64,000 nucleotides of DNA from Ifrita kowaldi (Eukaryota; Chordata; Aves; Passeriformes; Cinclosomatidae). The stretch is from NCBI GenBank assembly GCA_013398055.1, contig VZRS01014440.1:248001-312000 (forward strand), in the 5' to 3' direction. Within the stretch, counting starts at the first letter, position 1, and every line of letters starts with the position of its first letter. Positions 27,601 to 40,174 of the stretch are shown here, piece by piece. The notes beneath the pieces were generated by a model. That model did not search any database. It was not told the origin of the DNA and saw only the letters and a list, made by a program, of their open reading frames with translations. Both the position numbers and the translations under genes were made by a program.

Positions 27601-30400
27601 TCATTCTCATTTCCAGCATATAGAACTTTACTTACTATTTCAGTCATTCCTTTTCGTTTTTGATCAAACTCAGCAGTTGTTCAGCAAAACACTAATTGTG
27701 GTTTAAATCTCTGTTCACCTACACAACAGTTTCTAGAAACTGTACCTGGAAACAACCTCACAAAACACTGAGAGCTGATAATAATGTAAATCCCATTTAC
27801 CCTAACAGACATTAAATGCTCACAGCCCGTAACCATGCAACCAAATAAGTGTTGTCAGTTTCTAACCACAATTCCTCATTTGTATTTTCAGCTTTTTTTA
27901 GAAGACAGGAAAGGTGCGGTCAAAACTGATCAAACAGCATTTTGCAGAAAAGCGTTCCCACATCTGCAAAATGAATCCTCAGTCAATGCATGTTTTCTCT
28001 ATTCTTTCTAGCACCAGTGCTCAGGACTAAAGAAACCATTAAAGCCATTGAAGTCTTAATAACTTGAATTTTTTTTTGCCTATGAGCATGCGCTGTGGTC
28101 TTATTTTATACCCAGCTCCCTCTCCTCTCCTCCATGGTACCCTGGCGAGGCCACAAACTGTGGACTTTATCTCTGAGGGTAGAGATCACAGAACTTACTG
28201 CAATCAAGAAATTATACTAATTTATATATGACTTACTGTATACTGTTGTAGACAAAGCCATATTGAACATTCAGAGGTTACTCAAACTCAAATTTCTGTG
28301 TCAGCTCAAGTCTCACTTCTTTCTTTATAGCTTTTATTATGACAGGTAAATCATGCCAGAAAAGAGGAGTGTTCCCCTCGGGCAGCGATCAATTATACAG
28401 TTTATGCCAGTCAAACACAACTGCTATAAATATATTTTTCCCAATCTCTCAAATCTAGCACTACTTTCTGACCACTTTTTTCTCTCAAGTCTAAACAAAA
28501 TTGTGTGATCTCTTCAGTAATGCACACAGTAACTGAAATTCCCATTGCTATCACATGGCTTAGGATGCATTTCTAAGAGTAGGGAAACATACAGACAATC
28601 AGATAATATAGGAAAATGTGCCATGCTATAACTGTTAAATTATTATCTGATATATTAGTTTTTATCAAATCTAGCTTTATTTTATTTGGCAATATGCAGC
28701 CATGTAAACCCAGATTAATCAAACAGTTTTGCATTGTTGAAGAGCAGTGGTCAAGCTGGCTTCGTACATTAATTTCCATACCTTACTTCTGTCAGGATGG
28801 CACAATTCACATACACTTACAGAAACATGGTTTAGTTCACCATTAAAAGTGGTCAAACACATAGTCCCTCAGCTGAAAAGAAACTAGAACTGCATCTCTT
28901 TTCAGGCTGATTAGTGAGCTATCATTGTATAAATCTGAATGCTGCTGTCTGAGGTTTCAAGAAAGCATGAGAAGAAGAAAAGCTGAGCTGCTGAGTTTGT
29001 ATGTTATGTGCAGTCAGAGAGGATTCTCTCACCACAAAACATTCAACTTAAGAAACAGATGCAAGATATCTCTCAGCAGTGTCAAACAAAATGGGGAAAA
29101 AACCCCAAACAAACAACCTAGAGCTGAAGGCTAACATGCAAATAAACCAAGAACATGGAATTGATGACAGACAAGCTAGATTTGTCTGCTCTGTGCATGA
29201 TACCACCCAGTTCTCACCCTGCCTTTCCCTCTCTCCCTGTCAGACACATATCAAGTGGAAGGGATGGTAGTGGTCTTCAGGGCATTAGCTGTACCAGTTA
29301 TTTAGTCCAGTGGAAAGACTGACCCAACAACCCATTCCCTTTTTGTTTGGAAGCCCAGAATTCTGTGACTCCTGTGCAAGATAATTCATTTACTGCCCAT
29401 TTTTCCTAGTACAGGATATCCAGGCTTCACTCAGCCTTCTTTCTCTTGCTTTTCTCAGATCTGCTGGCTGACACAATTGGCATTCAAATGTTAGGCTTCC
29501 GTTAGCACTGATAAACAGATTTGGTGCTGGTGATGGGTCCTAAGGTCTGATCTGGAGCCCAGGGCAGGAGCAGCCCCCTGGACAAGGGAGCGTCCTGGCA
29601 TTCCACCTTGCATGGCAGCCCCACAGAGCTCAGCCCCAGGCAGCAGCAGGTACACACCTACCCCTGCCCTGAGCCTGCCAGTGGCATGGAATCTCAGAAA
29701 CCATTTTACAACTCATTGCATCTTCGATTGCTATGTGTGGGCATAAAAGATGCAATGGAAAAACTTACTCATGAGAAGATATCAAGTAATTTTTTCCCTC
29801 CATAGCCAGTCATTGCTGTGGTAAACAAAATGGCCTGGTAATAGTAACTCACCTTTACGCCTTGCTTTTGATATCGATATTCCATATGAATTCTTTCTTT
29901 TTGAAGCAGTGTTTATGACTTGCTTGTGATTCGCTGCAAACCTGTGCCAGTTTATATCAGAATAGGTGTACTGACTTCAGGGATGATTTTTGCATTTGCA
30001 TTTATGTTTAGGTTTATTTTATTTAAACTACGTTGATGCCTACCTATTCTTTGCAGCTAGATATAAGCAGATTATTGCATGGACTCTGTTTACAAAACAA
30101 ATATATTCTCAGTGATAATCTAGGTAAATTTTAATCCAACTAATTTCTGGATAGAGCTTCTGATTGAACTACAGTATCTATGAAATAGAAAAACAGTCTG
30201 TAAGAGCTAAACAAAAAGTCCACTGTCTCCTTTGATAAATTATTCTAATAGTCCATCAAGCTTGCTTAACATGTATCTCTGTATCTTGGATTAGTTTTGC
30301 CCTCTTAGGGAAAACTAGTGGATCCAGTCCAGCAGAGTGCAGAAGATGATGGTCAGAGCAATTCAAGTGCCTTCTGAAAGGAGGGTGGTAGGAGGCTGTG

Positions 30401-30448
30401 GTTGTATAATCTGTATGTTTCTCAGTTGTATAATCTGTGTATTTCTCA
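30401..30448. repeat. 24-bp tandem duplication
   Basis: Two adjacent 24-base copies beginning GTTGTATAATCTGT, differing at two positions. It also appears as a duplicated YTTEK-like stretch in the spurious - strand frame over it. Confidence 0.9.
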
Positions 30449-32418
30449 GTAACTTGAAACTGCAGCAGATTCAACCAGCTTCCTTTTAGTAAGTGGATGA
30501 CATCTGCCAGGATCTTCTATATATAAGAAGTGGTTATATGTGATATGACAGAGATGTCTCTAGTGCTGCAGATGACAATAGGGTAAGCCAAAATTATTGT
30601 ATGCACAGAGTGGAAGCAAGAAGAGCTCTGAGTGGGCTATGGGAAGATGTAAAATGCAGTTACATATGCCTATGCCTTCTAACATGCTTTTGGTGTCATA
30701 TACCCTTGCAGTAGGTATTCATGATACAGCTCCATGCTCTCATCTGCGTGGCAGTCAGAACCACGTTAATCTACGCTGACTTAGCAACATGCAAACTTTA
30801 TCACCATGACACATGCACCGCCTGTCGAATCGCTGACTGCGTAGGCACCCTGAACTTTACATTCCTATGAACTCACAGGGTACTGATATCACTGAGAAGT
30901 GAAAAAGTGCTGATTTAATTCTCTCTCTCGTGATTTCATTAGAAGAAACATGGGGAAGTAAAATGGAGGCAGCTCTTCCCCTTTCCACTGTACCCCAAGT
31001 GAAATTGCGGTCATGTTACAAGTGACTTCAGTTGTGCAGTTCCTGCACATCCATCTGCAGGGCAACAATAGCCACCAGCAGCCAATGTACCTGTTGTAAC
31101 AACCTCAAGGCAGGATCTGACCCTGATTTGGGAACCTAAATACACGAGCAGGACCTTGCTTATTTTTGCAATAGCTAAAAATGGTACTTCTAAACACCTT
31201 AAAATTGTTTCCTCTCAGCCTTCATTCTGCCTTTCCCTAGACTCTAATACAAATACAAAAGAAAGTTTATTAATTTATTGAAAATAGGAAAATCAAACCT
31301 AAGAACTATACCCACAAGCAATTTTTTTTCATTTAAATCACCAGAATATGTTTCACTAGAAAGCAAACACAATGCAAACAACTGGAACAAGACTGCAGAT
31401 TAAATCCATGTCAAATGTTGATGTCCTCAGTGTTCACATCCTAGTGCATTGACCACACTTAACATGACATTTATGCAGATTATTTATTTGACGATGATTT
31501 AATTTAAAGCATCTCTAAAGTGACTGGAATCAGAAATCTGATATCAAAAATCCCACAGCTTTTAAGCATCATTAACAATACCAGAATATATCCATATTGT
31601 TCCAAACACACTGACAAACTCCTATCACATATAAATAAGCTGTTATGAACTTCTGACTTCAACACTATCTGCAAAAAATCCGCCTTGTTCAAAACCTAGA
31701 GGAAGCAGCATGCAGTGTAAACAAAGATGATGTTTGAGTATCAATATTTAATGAAAATGTAAAACCTGCCAAGCCAAGTCTCAGATCAATGTATTTTTTT
31801 TTTTCCCGGCTAGAAAGCAGTTGCTATTCAGGTTCTGAGTCACAAGTCTCAGATCTCAACCTTGTTCATTTTGGCTTTATGAACAGACAGAGAAAAATTG
31901 CTTTTAAGTTCTCTTCCACTATCAGAATAGGGAAAAGAGGGAGTAGAATTGGTGCTTCCTAGTGGCTTGAAACACAAATATATTGAAATTAATTTTAGTA
32001 CATAACTCATTCCAAAAGGAAATGAAAGTGGAGAAAGACACTGAAAAGTTTGATAACCGAAGAGATGGAGATTCTGACAGGGTAAAAAACATGAATAATA
32101 AGTGTAATAGAACTGTAAAACTTCAAGTGACCGTTTGTGTCCCTATACTTTGGCTTCTTTCTTCATTTCTTTTATCTTTGTGCCTCTTTCAACTTTTACA
32201 TTCTTTAATGTTGTTTTGTACTTCACTCATTGTCAGCTAGGCATCTTTCTTTGATTTCAAGCCCTATTAAAAACTCAATACCTCACTGCAACTTTACTAC
32301 TCTACCCAGTTTTTGTTCACGCCTTCCTCTTCCTGAAATTATTCCATGATCTGTGCTGTTCAAATCTTACCTTTGGAAGATCTCCAAGTTTGGAACCATG
32401 CTCAGGTTTTTTTGGTCG

Positions 32419-32438
32419 TTTTTTTTTTTTTTTTTTTT
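32419..32438. repeat. Homopolymer T run
   Basis: Twenty consecutive T. Its length is likely to be polymorphic or affected by sequencing error. It underlies poly-F codons in the small frames here. Confidence 0.9.
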
Positions 32439-33226
32439 GCAAAGCATGGAAGAACAAAACAGTTACTCAACCTTCTGGGTGCTCGAGGGTTTTTGTGGAA
32501 GCATTCTGCTACTCACAGCATCTTCCTGAGATAAGTTGCTGTGTCAATAAAGGAGGAGGGGAAGTCAACTCGTGCACATTTTTGCAGGTAAAATATTCAT
32601 TCATCAGACCAGCTAGTGACTTTTTTTCTCACTTCTCCATTGTTTTCCATCATCTATTTCAGGATGCGCAAATTGATGGCAGCTACTCTGAGGTCTTACC
32701 AAAATCTTTGCACAGGCTATAAAAGAGATGTGATTTGCTCCTTCCACACCCTTGTCTGTCTTCTACAACCATGTAAGGGAGAGCAAGATTGCCTCTTTCT
32801 CATCTTCCTTCCTCCCACCCATATTAAGTATTTTTGCAATACAGCTGAGATAATACCTACAGCATGTTGCCAGAAATTAAATACTGCTTTAGTACCCCAC
32901 AAAGCATGCTTAGAACTATTCTGTTTTCAATCATCGCACTAAATCTAGTCAGAATACAAAAGTACATAGAATAAGTGAAACAATGGCACCATATACGGTG
33001 GTGGGAACTTAGCAACAAATTAAGCTTGAAGAGAAAAAAGAGGCAACTCTGCAGTACTTTGAACTTGGCAGAGTAGCAATACAAAAGGTCAGTGACAAAT
33101 AATTTCTGCCTAGACTAAATCTCCATTTTTAGGAATGTTATCCTAAACTTGAAAGAGAAATGCCAGTTGAAATGAACTGAGAGTTTCCCCAAGAATCTCA
33201 CTTAACAAACTAGAAAGAATTCCAAT

Positions 33227-33268
33227 CAAGCTTTGAAAGTTTACACTCAAGCCTTTAAAGTTTACACT
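33227..33268. repeat. 21-bp tandem duplication
   Basis: Two adjacent 21-base copies, each CAAG followed by a variable CTTTGA/CCTTTA segment and AAGTTTACACT. Confidence 0.88.
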
Positions 33269-36200
33269 CTGATAATACTATGACAAAATATAATGTGAAA
33301 GATATACAAATAACATAAAGGAAACCAAAGCTTAAAATAAAATTGATTAATATGGTAATATTAAAAAATAATAAATATTCAGTAAAAGTAAGACAAACCA
33401 AAGAAAACATAGCAAGTCAGACAGTCAAGGTATTACCAAGGGCCTTCACTAAGCTTTCTGTCCTTATTACCCTACGTTAAATTATATTTTTATGTCATGT
33501 AAGGCACAATAGAAGGCACCATGCAGTTTTCCAGTTGTGCTTTATAACAATAGTTTTTCCTTATCTCTGACTCTTAAAAAGATTTTTTCTACTTTGCAGT
33601 ACAATGCATATTGAAAAAAATGTGGTTTACAGTGCAAAGCACCATATGTGAGGAGTTACAGATCAAAATATGATTTATGTCACAGAAGCTAATACTTTGA
33701 CACAGGGAACACAAACAAAAAGTTTTAATAAAGTCATCCATAGTTTAAAACTGTGAAAGTTTGTGTGTTCTGATCCAGCTGAAATCCACAAGACTGTATG
33801 TGTGCAGTCTGGTTCATTATCTAGCTTAAGGTTAGGAAGAGCTAACTTTTAATTGAAAAAAAATATATATACTCATTTTTATTCTGCTATGACAGAAGAT
33901 TTGTGTTACATCATTGATGACGATTGATGGCAATTCTCAAATAGTAGCTTCCTACCTAGATAAAGATTATGATCAGGTTTTCTACAGGGCCTACCACATG
34001 ACACCCCTTGCATTCCTTCCAAACCTCCTGTGCTACTCACCATCACCCCGGTTCTTAAGGAGCAGCTAAATGTGTTACTACACTCTGTAAGCTGCAAAGG
34101 CTCTAAACCATGTCAAAACCTAAAATCTTGACTGATTTGTCTACCCAGTAAAGCTGGGAGCTATAGCATGAACAGAGCACAGAAGGCCTCTGGCATTTTA
34201 AACAGTGTTGATTAGGTCTGCTCTAAGTAGATAACAGTGTTGAAAAAGCTGGCAGCTTTTTTTACCCCAAGGCTCTAAATGCTGCCAACACCTGAGGACC
34301 AAAACAATTGTTAGCAGCACTGGGACCAGTTTGCAGCATTTGCCTGTGCTGAGGGGAGCTAGATCTCTAGAAATGTTTGACCCACCTCTCTCAAGCAACA
34401 TCTGCACCACCTTGGAGGAAAGTTAATAGTGCCTGCAATCATTTCATTTAGATTGGACTGTGTCTTCTCTCAGCTTTATTTTGGTTTTGAATGAAACACT
34501 GACCACTTATTTATATAAACATAAGGAAAACAACTAACCTATCCCAAATGATAGTAATATTCCAGAATACTTTAAAAGCAAATTAAAAATCCTCTCATCA
34601 TTACAAGAACTGAAGAAAGCCACTTTTGGGAAACAGGACAAGGAAATTCTCATATCCTTTGTGAGAAGAATGGGTGAATTGAAAAACTGAAGCACCACAA
34701 GTAGAAGGAGTCCCCCTTATCAGCCTGGGAGGAGAGTCACAGCATATGTTGAGGCATCCACCAGCACTGCTGGCACCCTGGATGTGGCCTCACCTAGGTG
34801 GACACCGCGTTTCCACAGAATGACTTTTCGTTCTTATTTTTCATCTGAAGAGGCTACACGGACCCAACACCAAATGTCTTAGTGGCTGATCTTTCACCAG
34901 GAAGTAGCAGGTTGAAATCTCCTACAAAAGGAAACCAGAGTCATGTGCCCTATCTAGCAGGTGAGAGGTTTAACCATCAGGTTAGCAGTTAAAGGGGACC
35001 CTTTCATCATGACAGCTGGGGTTTAGAGTAGGTTTTCTCCAGTAGTGTTCTCTGAACATGTGCAGTGGGTTAGATGATTTGTGGGCCAATTCCTAATTTA
35101 TGCATTCCAGTGACTCTTTCAGTGCTGCGACTTTGTCAGTACCTCTGAGCACACTCAGGTCAGAACTATGCCCACTAGCAGAACTCTGCTGTTAAGAACA
35201 GACTACACAGGTGACAGGCAATTGCAAGTTTGAATTTCCATATTTTGGAATTAACTACCTCCACTTGCAGCCTATAAATAGCACTTCCACACTGATCCGC
35301 TTTCCAAACTCCGCAGGAACAAGGTCAGCCCCTGGGAAGGACATTCACATCTTGCAGAATGAATCTAGACTCTGCTAGAGTAAACCTTAGGTATATGCAA
35401 TGTAAATGGCTACTAGATCTTGGCTGGAGGTCACCAGTGGGGTCAAAAGAACTATCAGTGAAGACACACATAAATACATGCTTTTCTGGATCTAGGCTCA
35501 GGTAATGCAAAGAAAGGGATCTAGTTAAGATAATTATTGCATAAGATGCTCATTACTGCAAGCCCATTTCAAGTCTGTCATGCTACATATTATTTATTAT
35601 GTCATATAAGGTAACTGTCATGGAACAGTTTCTTAAATTGAAGGTTTCCAAGTTACGGTCTACATATTCTGCTTAAGCTGCTACCAATATCTTTAACAGT
35701 AGCAAACTGCTTATTGACAGTCAGTTTAAATCAACTGTGCAAGACCTACACTGCCAGTGGAGCCAAGAGGACAAACAAATAGGGGCTGGAAACTTTTCAC
35801 ATGGGTGACTGCTTTGGATCACAGGCAGGAGGGTATGTTCAATCTGACATTCCAAAATCCGTTTAAAAGGAGTTCTGACTGCAAATGCTGAAGCTCAGGG
35901 TATTTGTTATATTCACTGTGCAGAGAAGATAGTCTACTCAAAGCAAGTGTTTTTAAGCACAATCACCCATGAGATTTGCCACAAAAGTTCAAAGCACAAA
36001 GAAATTAAAGTCATTTAATCAATGCAGATATACCTAATTAGAACACATTTACATCAAACCAACCTGCGTATTAAGACTATTTTTTAAAAGAATTGACTCT
36101 TACGGAAAAGGCCACTAGTAGACTAAAGGCATTTCAGACTGTCAAGATGGGTGGGTCCTAACCCTGTCTATTCTGTCAGCCACAAAACCCTGTGCAGTAT

Positions 36201-38654
36201 GGATAACAAGGTTTCATGCTGTCCTTACCTAACCTAAAAATTCCATTTTAAAACTGGTTTCATTTTCTCTTCCCTTCTCTATTGGCCCTTTTCAATGGTC
36301 TCAGCTCTTATATTCACTTCATTCTGTCTGAAAGCTGTAAATAAGGGTATGTACTCCTCCTCTGATCTGTTATTTCCGTCAAACTTTCATTTCAGAGTTC
36401 TGTCTCAATTTCTTCTTCAGGATACAAATTCTAGGTATTTTCTTTCCCGCTAGTACACAAATATGTCACAGATATTCAATGTTCAGTTGCACTGATCTAA
36501 AAGTAAGTAAATGTTATTACATAGATGGATAAAACTTTGAGGAAAAATGCATTGATTTGTAGAATCATTTTTTTATCAATATGACAAGGCTATCATTATT
36601 TCATTATTGCACGTCCCATCTTACATCTCAAACTATTTTTTTCCATAATTCCATGTTTAAAAGAACATTAAATTTTCTTTACCATCGCATGACTGGAGGA
36701 TACTATGTGGTGTTGGTCGATTAACCCTAACTTCCTAAAGGCTTTGTTCATGTTTAAATGTTTACATATTTGAATTGTGATAGTTTCCCTAATTTTCTGC
36801 AGGTTCTGTCTTAAGGCACTTAAGCTGGTAACATGCTTCTTCTTGAGAGTGGTTCACAAATAGCCACAGAGGAGCAGGTCCTTGGCAGAGAAGATACCAA
36901 GAGCATAACCTGTGTTGTTGTCTGAATAGCACCCTATAAAGTGCCCAGTTGTGAACACTCTCATGTAACAGAGGAGATGCAGTTAGTGACTCCCATTTTG
37001 AGACCTCCACCATCTGGGTGGAATCCAAGTGCTACTTTTCCAGAACACGTTTTCCAGAACATAGACCAACTATCTAATACTTCCTCTAAGAGCCGAATCC
37101 CAAATATGTCTACTTAAGATCCGATTCTGACTACCACCATAAGCTTAAACACACCTTTTCTCAGAAAAAAAACCTGCAAAATAATTATGAGCAATTGCCC
37201 TTCTTGGTGACCTTTACAAGCATACAATTTCACCTGCTCAAAGGAGAAAACAAACATAGTCAGAGATTGCTATATAAGTAGCAGGTCTACATACAGGATT
37301 TCTAAGCCCATACATCTTGAAAGCCCTGAGGGCCCAGCAGTCAGCAACAAGACAGGAACATTTTCTCTTCCTTCAAACTGCTCTTGCAGACAACTTCTCC
37401 TTAAATAGGCTGACAAAAATGAAAAGGTGTTTGTGTTTACTTTAATTCCTTCTGTTCTAAGCCTTCCAGTCTGTTTGTCAGACAAGACCCATCAGATGAC
37501 CCCAAAGTCCTGCTGCACAAATTTGTTGACCAAGTGACCTGTACAGTTCTACTTTATTCCATAGAAACTAAGTCCTTCCTCTATGACTGCATTGTTTCAG
37601 TTAGCTATACAAACCAACTATACAGATAATTCCACTGAAATTTTACTTCACTTAAACAGTGAAGCACAGTGGGAAAACAAGTACGACCATACAACCCTTA
37701 CAGACAAAACAGAATTGCAGTCTGCAACCCAGTTGTGTACACCTTGCAGTATTAGAGACACAAATCATCACAGATACCTGCTTTTATATTTGTACTTGAA
37801 AATTAAATGCAGGAAAAACAAACAAAACAAAAACCAAGAATGTGCATGACTATTGGAGATACTAACATAAAACTGAGATCCCAAAGGGAATTTCATAAGC
37901 CAAATGATAGAAGCAACAGAATATATGGTACAATGAGAGTTCTCACAAAGGACTGCTTATCCAATTTAACTGCTCTATTGTACCTTGCAGATGAACTGTC
38001 AATCAACCTTTCTTTCCATGAAAATTGTAAGGAGGGTAAAAGAAGACATAGCTTCCTTGCAGTAGCAAAGAATGTGCAGATACATGCTGCTTGCTCTTTT
38101 CCAGGGAAATTGATCTTAAGATTGCTGTGAAAGAACGACAATGCAGAATTTGGGAAGTAGCAAGCAACCAAGAACACATTGTAGCCCACTTTGCTTTGTA
38201 ATCCCTCTGTCTAGATGAATAGGAATAACTAACATCAAAATAGGCTTTAAAAAGCAGGTTGGGAAATGCAAAGTTATCCTATTAAAGAATGAGTGATGCA
38301 GAACCCAGAATGAGGTATATTATCCTCCAGATGAAAAGTACAATGTTTTTTCCTGCCATGTTATCAATAAAAAAATTGTCCAATTTTATTAAGTTATTTG
38401 TGAAATTATTTTTAGCACGTTGTGGTGAGAAATATTTTTCATTGCTGCTGAAATATTGTTTCCATGGAAATTTTCTCACTAAATGTCTTTTTTATTTGCC
38501 CTGACACAGAAGAACAATTATTTTAATGTCTAGTTATATAGTTACAATCAATTCAGAAATCTTACTGAATTCCTTAGTGGTTCTACAGACAGGGACGGAG
38601 AAAAGAAAAAAAGAGAAGAGAGGAAGGGAGGAAGGGTGGCACAAAAGGGAAAAA

Positions 38655-38741
38655 GGAGAAGGAGAAGGAGAAGGAGAAGGAGAAGGAGAAGGAGAAGGAG
38701 AAGGAGAAGGAGAAGGAGAAGGAGAAGGAGAAGGAGAAGGA
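38655..38741 (+). repeat. (GGAGAA)n microsatellite, about 14 units
   Basis: Perfect GGAGAA hexamer array of 87 bases inside a longer purine-only region (about 38595-38760). It yields artefactual poly-R, G/E and poly-L frames on the two strands. Pure purine mirror repeats of this kind can form intramolecular triplex (H-DNA), and their copy number is often variable. Confidence 0.95.
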
Positions 38742-39427
38742 AGAGAAGGGAAGGAGGGAGACCTGCTTTTAGACGCAACAGATTAAATTCCAATATCCTT
38801 CTTCAATCTCTACAAATGAAAAGAAAAAAAAAAGCAGAGGTGTGGCTACAAGTAAACAGTGTTTTCTGTCTTATGGTCCTAACGCTATGCCTGATGAGTG
38901 AGCCAATTGGAAATAAAAATGCAAGAAAGTAGTGGCTTGAAGAAAACATTAAACTAAATAAGAAATAAGATCACAAGGCTTAACAAAACGCAGAAATTAA
39001 AAATTAAACCTGAAAGACAGGAAAGTCACAGAACTTTCCTGTCGCAGATAAGGCATATCAAGCAGAACTTTACGTAAAGCCTTGAACTCTTTGCTCCTTA
39101 ATGTGGTTCTGTTTACTGAAATTATAAAATCCTGCAGGTCAACAAGTTCCTATAGGGTTCATTGGGGTACTTGAAACTATGGGTTTCTACTACTATGCAC
39201 TGAAGTGCTGTAGGGCAAAGAATGAACCAGCATGGTTCAACTGCCTCTGAAGAAGTTTAGGATTTGTTTGTCATACTCCTTTCCAAAGGCTGGGAGAAGA
39301 AAACTCCTTATCACAGTCAGATCTGTATAGTAAGCATCCTAAACACATGTGTGCACCAGCCTAGAAGAAGGGCTGAGTCTGTGACTTGCTAGCTGGGCAG
39401 CTCTGGGTGAAAGATTTGTGCCTGGTT

Positions 39428-39508
39428 CTGGTGGGTTGACCCCAGCTGGATGACAGGTGCCCATCAAGCCACTCTATCACTCCCTTTCCTCTTCAAGGCA
39501 GGGTAGGG

Positions 39509-39551
<43 letters not shown>

Positions 39552-39587
39552 GGGAAAAACCTCACAAGTCAGAAAAAGTCAGTTTAT
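39428..39587 (-). mobile_element. ERVL-like LTR, 3' portion, left of the SINE insertion
   Basis: The reverse complement of the 3' end of the avian ERVL-type LTR is recognisable on the + strand as GGTGGGTTGACCCCAGCTGG, then CAGGTGCCCATCAAGCCACT, then CTATCACTCCC. It continues through an A38 run (39512-39549) to a GTGGG...GTCAGTTTATCAC segment that corresponds to the conserved GTGGGTTGAGATAAAGACAGTTTA-type region of the LTR. The sequence then jumps into the SINE and resumes beyond it. Confidence 0.75.
39512..39549. repeat. Homopolymer A run within the LTR
   Basis: Thirty-eight consecutive A, lying inside the LTR rather than at the end of a retrocopy. The length is likely to be imprecise in the assembly. 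Confidence 0.9.
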
Positions 39588-39722
39588 CACAAAATATTCT
39601 GGGTTGAAAGGATCCCAAAAGGATCACTGAGTCCATTTTCTAAGTAAATGGCCCATACAGGGATCAAATCCACAACCTTGATATTATTAGCACCATGCCC
39701 TAACCAACTGAGCTAATCTCAG
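39588..39722 (-). mobile_element. tRNA-Ile-derived SINE with CR1-type tail (TguSINE1-like)
   Basis: Read on the - strand, the element begins with a tRNA-Ile(AAU)-like head. The A box TTAGCTCAGTTGGTTAG is intact, the anticodon arm GTGCTAATAATAT is recognisable, and the B box is GGATTTGATCCC, followed by the acceptor-like TATGGGCCA. The tail then reads ACTCAGTGATCC and TTTCAACCCAGAATATTTTGTG, resembling the 3' end of CR1, which would let CR1 reverse transcriptase mobilise it. This two-part structure is that of TguSINE1, known from passerine birds. The tRNA part has several changes from a functional tRNA (G to A at CpG sites) and lacks a proper acceptor stem, so it is not a tRNA gene. The pol III promoter boxes are largely preserved. 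It is inserted into an LTR of the same orientation. Confidence 0.88.
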
Positions 39723-40174
39723 GGTTGATAAAGCAAAAGTAAAGGCCATGAACAAAACCAAGGGAAAACAAAATATTTCTTCTCTACTTCCCATCAGCAG
39801 GAGATGTCCAGTCACTTCCTGGGAAGTAGGGCTTCATGTATGTAGTGGTTGCTCCAAAAAACAAACCTCATAACAAACGCCTCCACCCCCTTTCCCTTAG
39901 TTTTCATTGCTGAGCAGATGCTACAAGTTACAGAATATCCCTTTGGTCAGCCTGGGTCAGCTGTCCTGGCTGTGTCCCCTCCCAAGAACTGGGCCACCCT
40001 CAGCCTGCTGGTGAGGGGGAAGGCTGGAGAGACAGCCTTAGTGCTGTGCCAGCACTGCTCAGCTGTAGCCAAACACCGGTGTGTTATCAACACCTTTCCA
40101 GCATCAACACAGAGCACGGCACCAGGGGAGCTGCCATGGGGAAAAGTAACTCCATCCCAGCCTGGCCCCGTGCA
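39723..40174 (-). mobile_element. ERVL-like LTR, 5' portion, right of the SINE insertion
   Basis: This continues the interrupted LTR on the - strand. On the + strand the successive landmarks are ATAAAGCAAAAG, the CTACTTCCCATCAGCAGGAG block, a GGAAGTAGGGCTTCATG block, GAATATCCCTTTGGTCAG, TCAGCTGTCCTGGCTGTGTC, a CAGCACTGCTCAGCTGTAGC block, GTGTTATCAACACC, and a terminal GTAACTCCATCCCAGCC that ends near TGCA. Read in sense this is the LTR start (TG...GGCTGGGATAGAGTTA-type). With the left piece it forms one solo LTR of about 610 bases plus the SINE. No viral coding sequence is attached. The frames at 39849-40243 lie inside it and are not genes. Confidence 0.82.

Larger units (their letters stand above)
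24691..38654. other. Intergenic DNA with no recognisable gene
   Basis: About 14 kb of AT-rich sequence without a convincing exon. It contains two short tandem duplications (30401-30448 and 33227-33268), a T20 run (32419-32438), A/C-rich tracts (for example 25770-25798) and a more GC-rich patch at about 29530-29700 with no identified content. Confidence 0.55.

Noticed and set aside
36789..37028. - strand frame of 79 codons with a fairly protein-like composition
   Set aside because: No match to a known family and no paired splice sites; length is within chance for this sequence.
38526..38932. Poly-arginine, glycine/glutamate and poly-leucine frames
   Set aside because: These are the three reading frames of the GGAGAA microsatellite and its complement.
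39640..39720. A tRNA-Ile gene on the - strand
   Set aside because: The A and B boxes are visible, but the acceptor stem is not paired, several CpG-derived changes are present, and the sequence continues into a CR1-like tail. It is a SINE.
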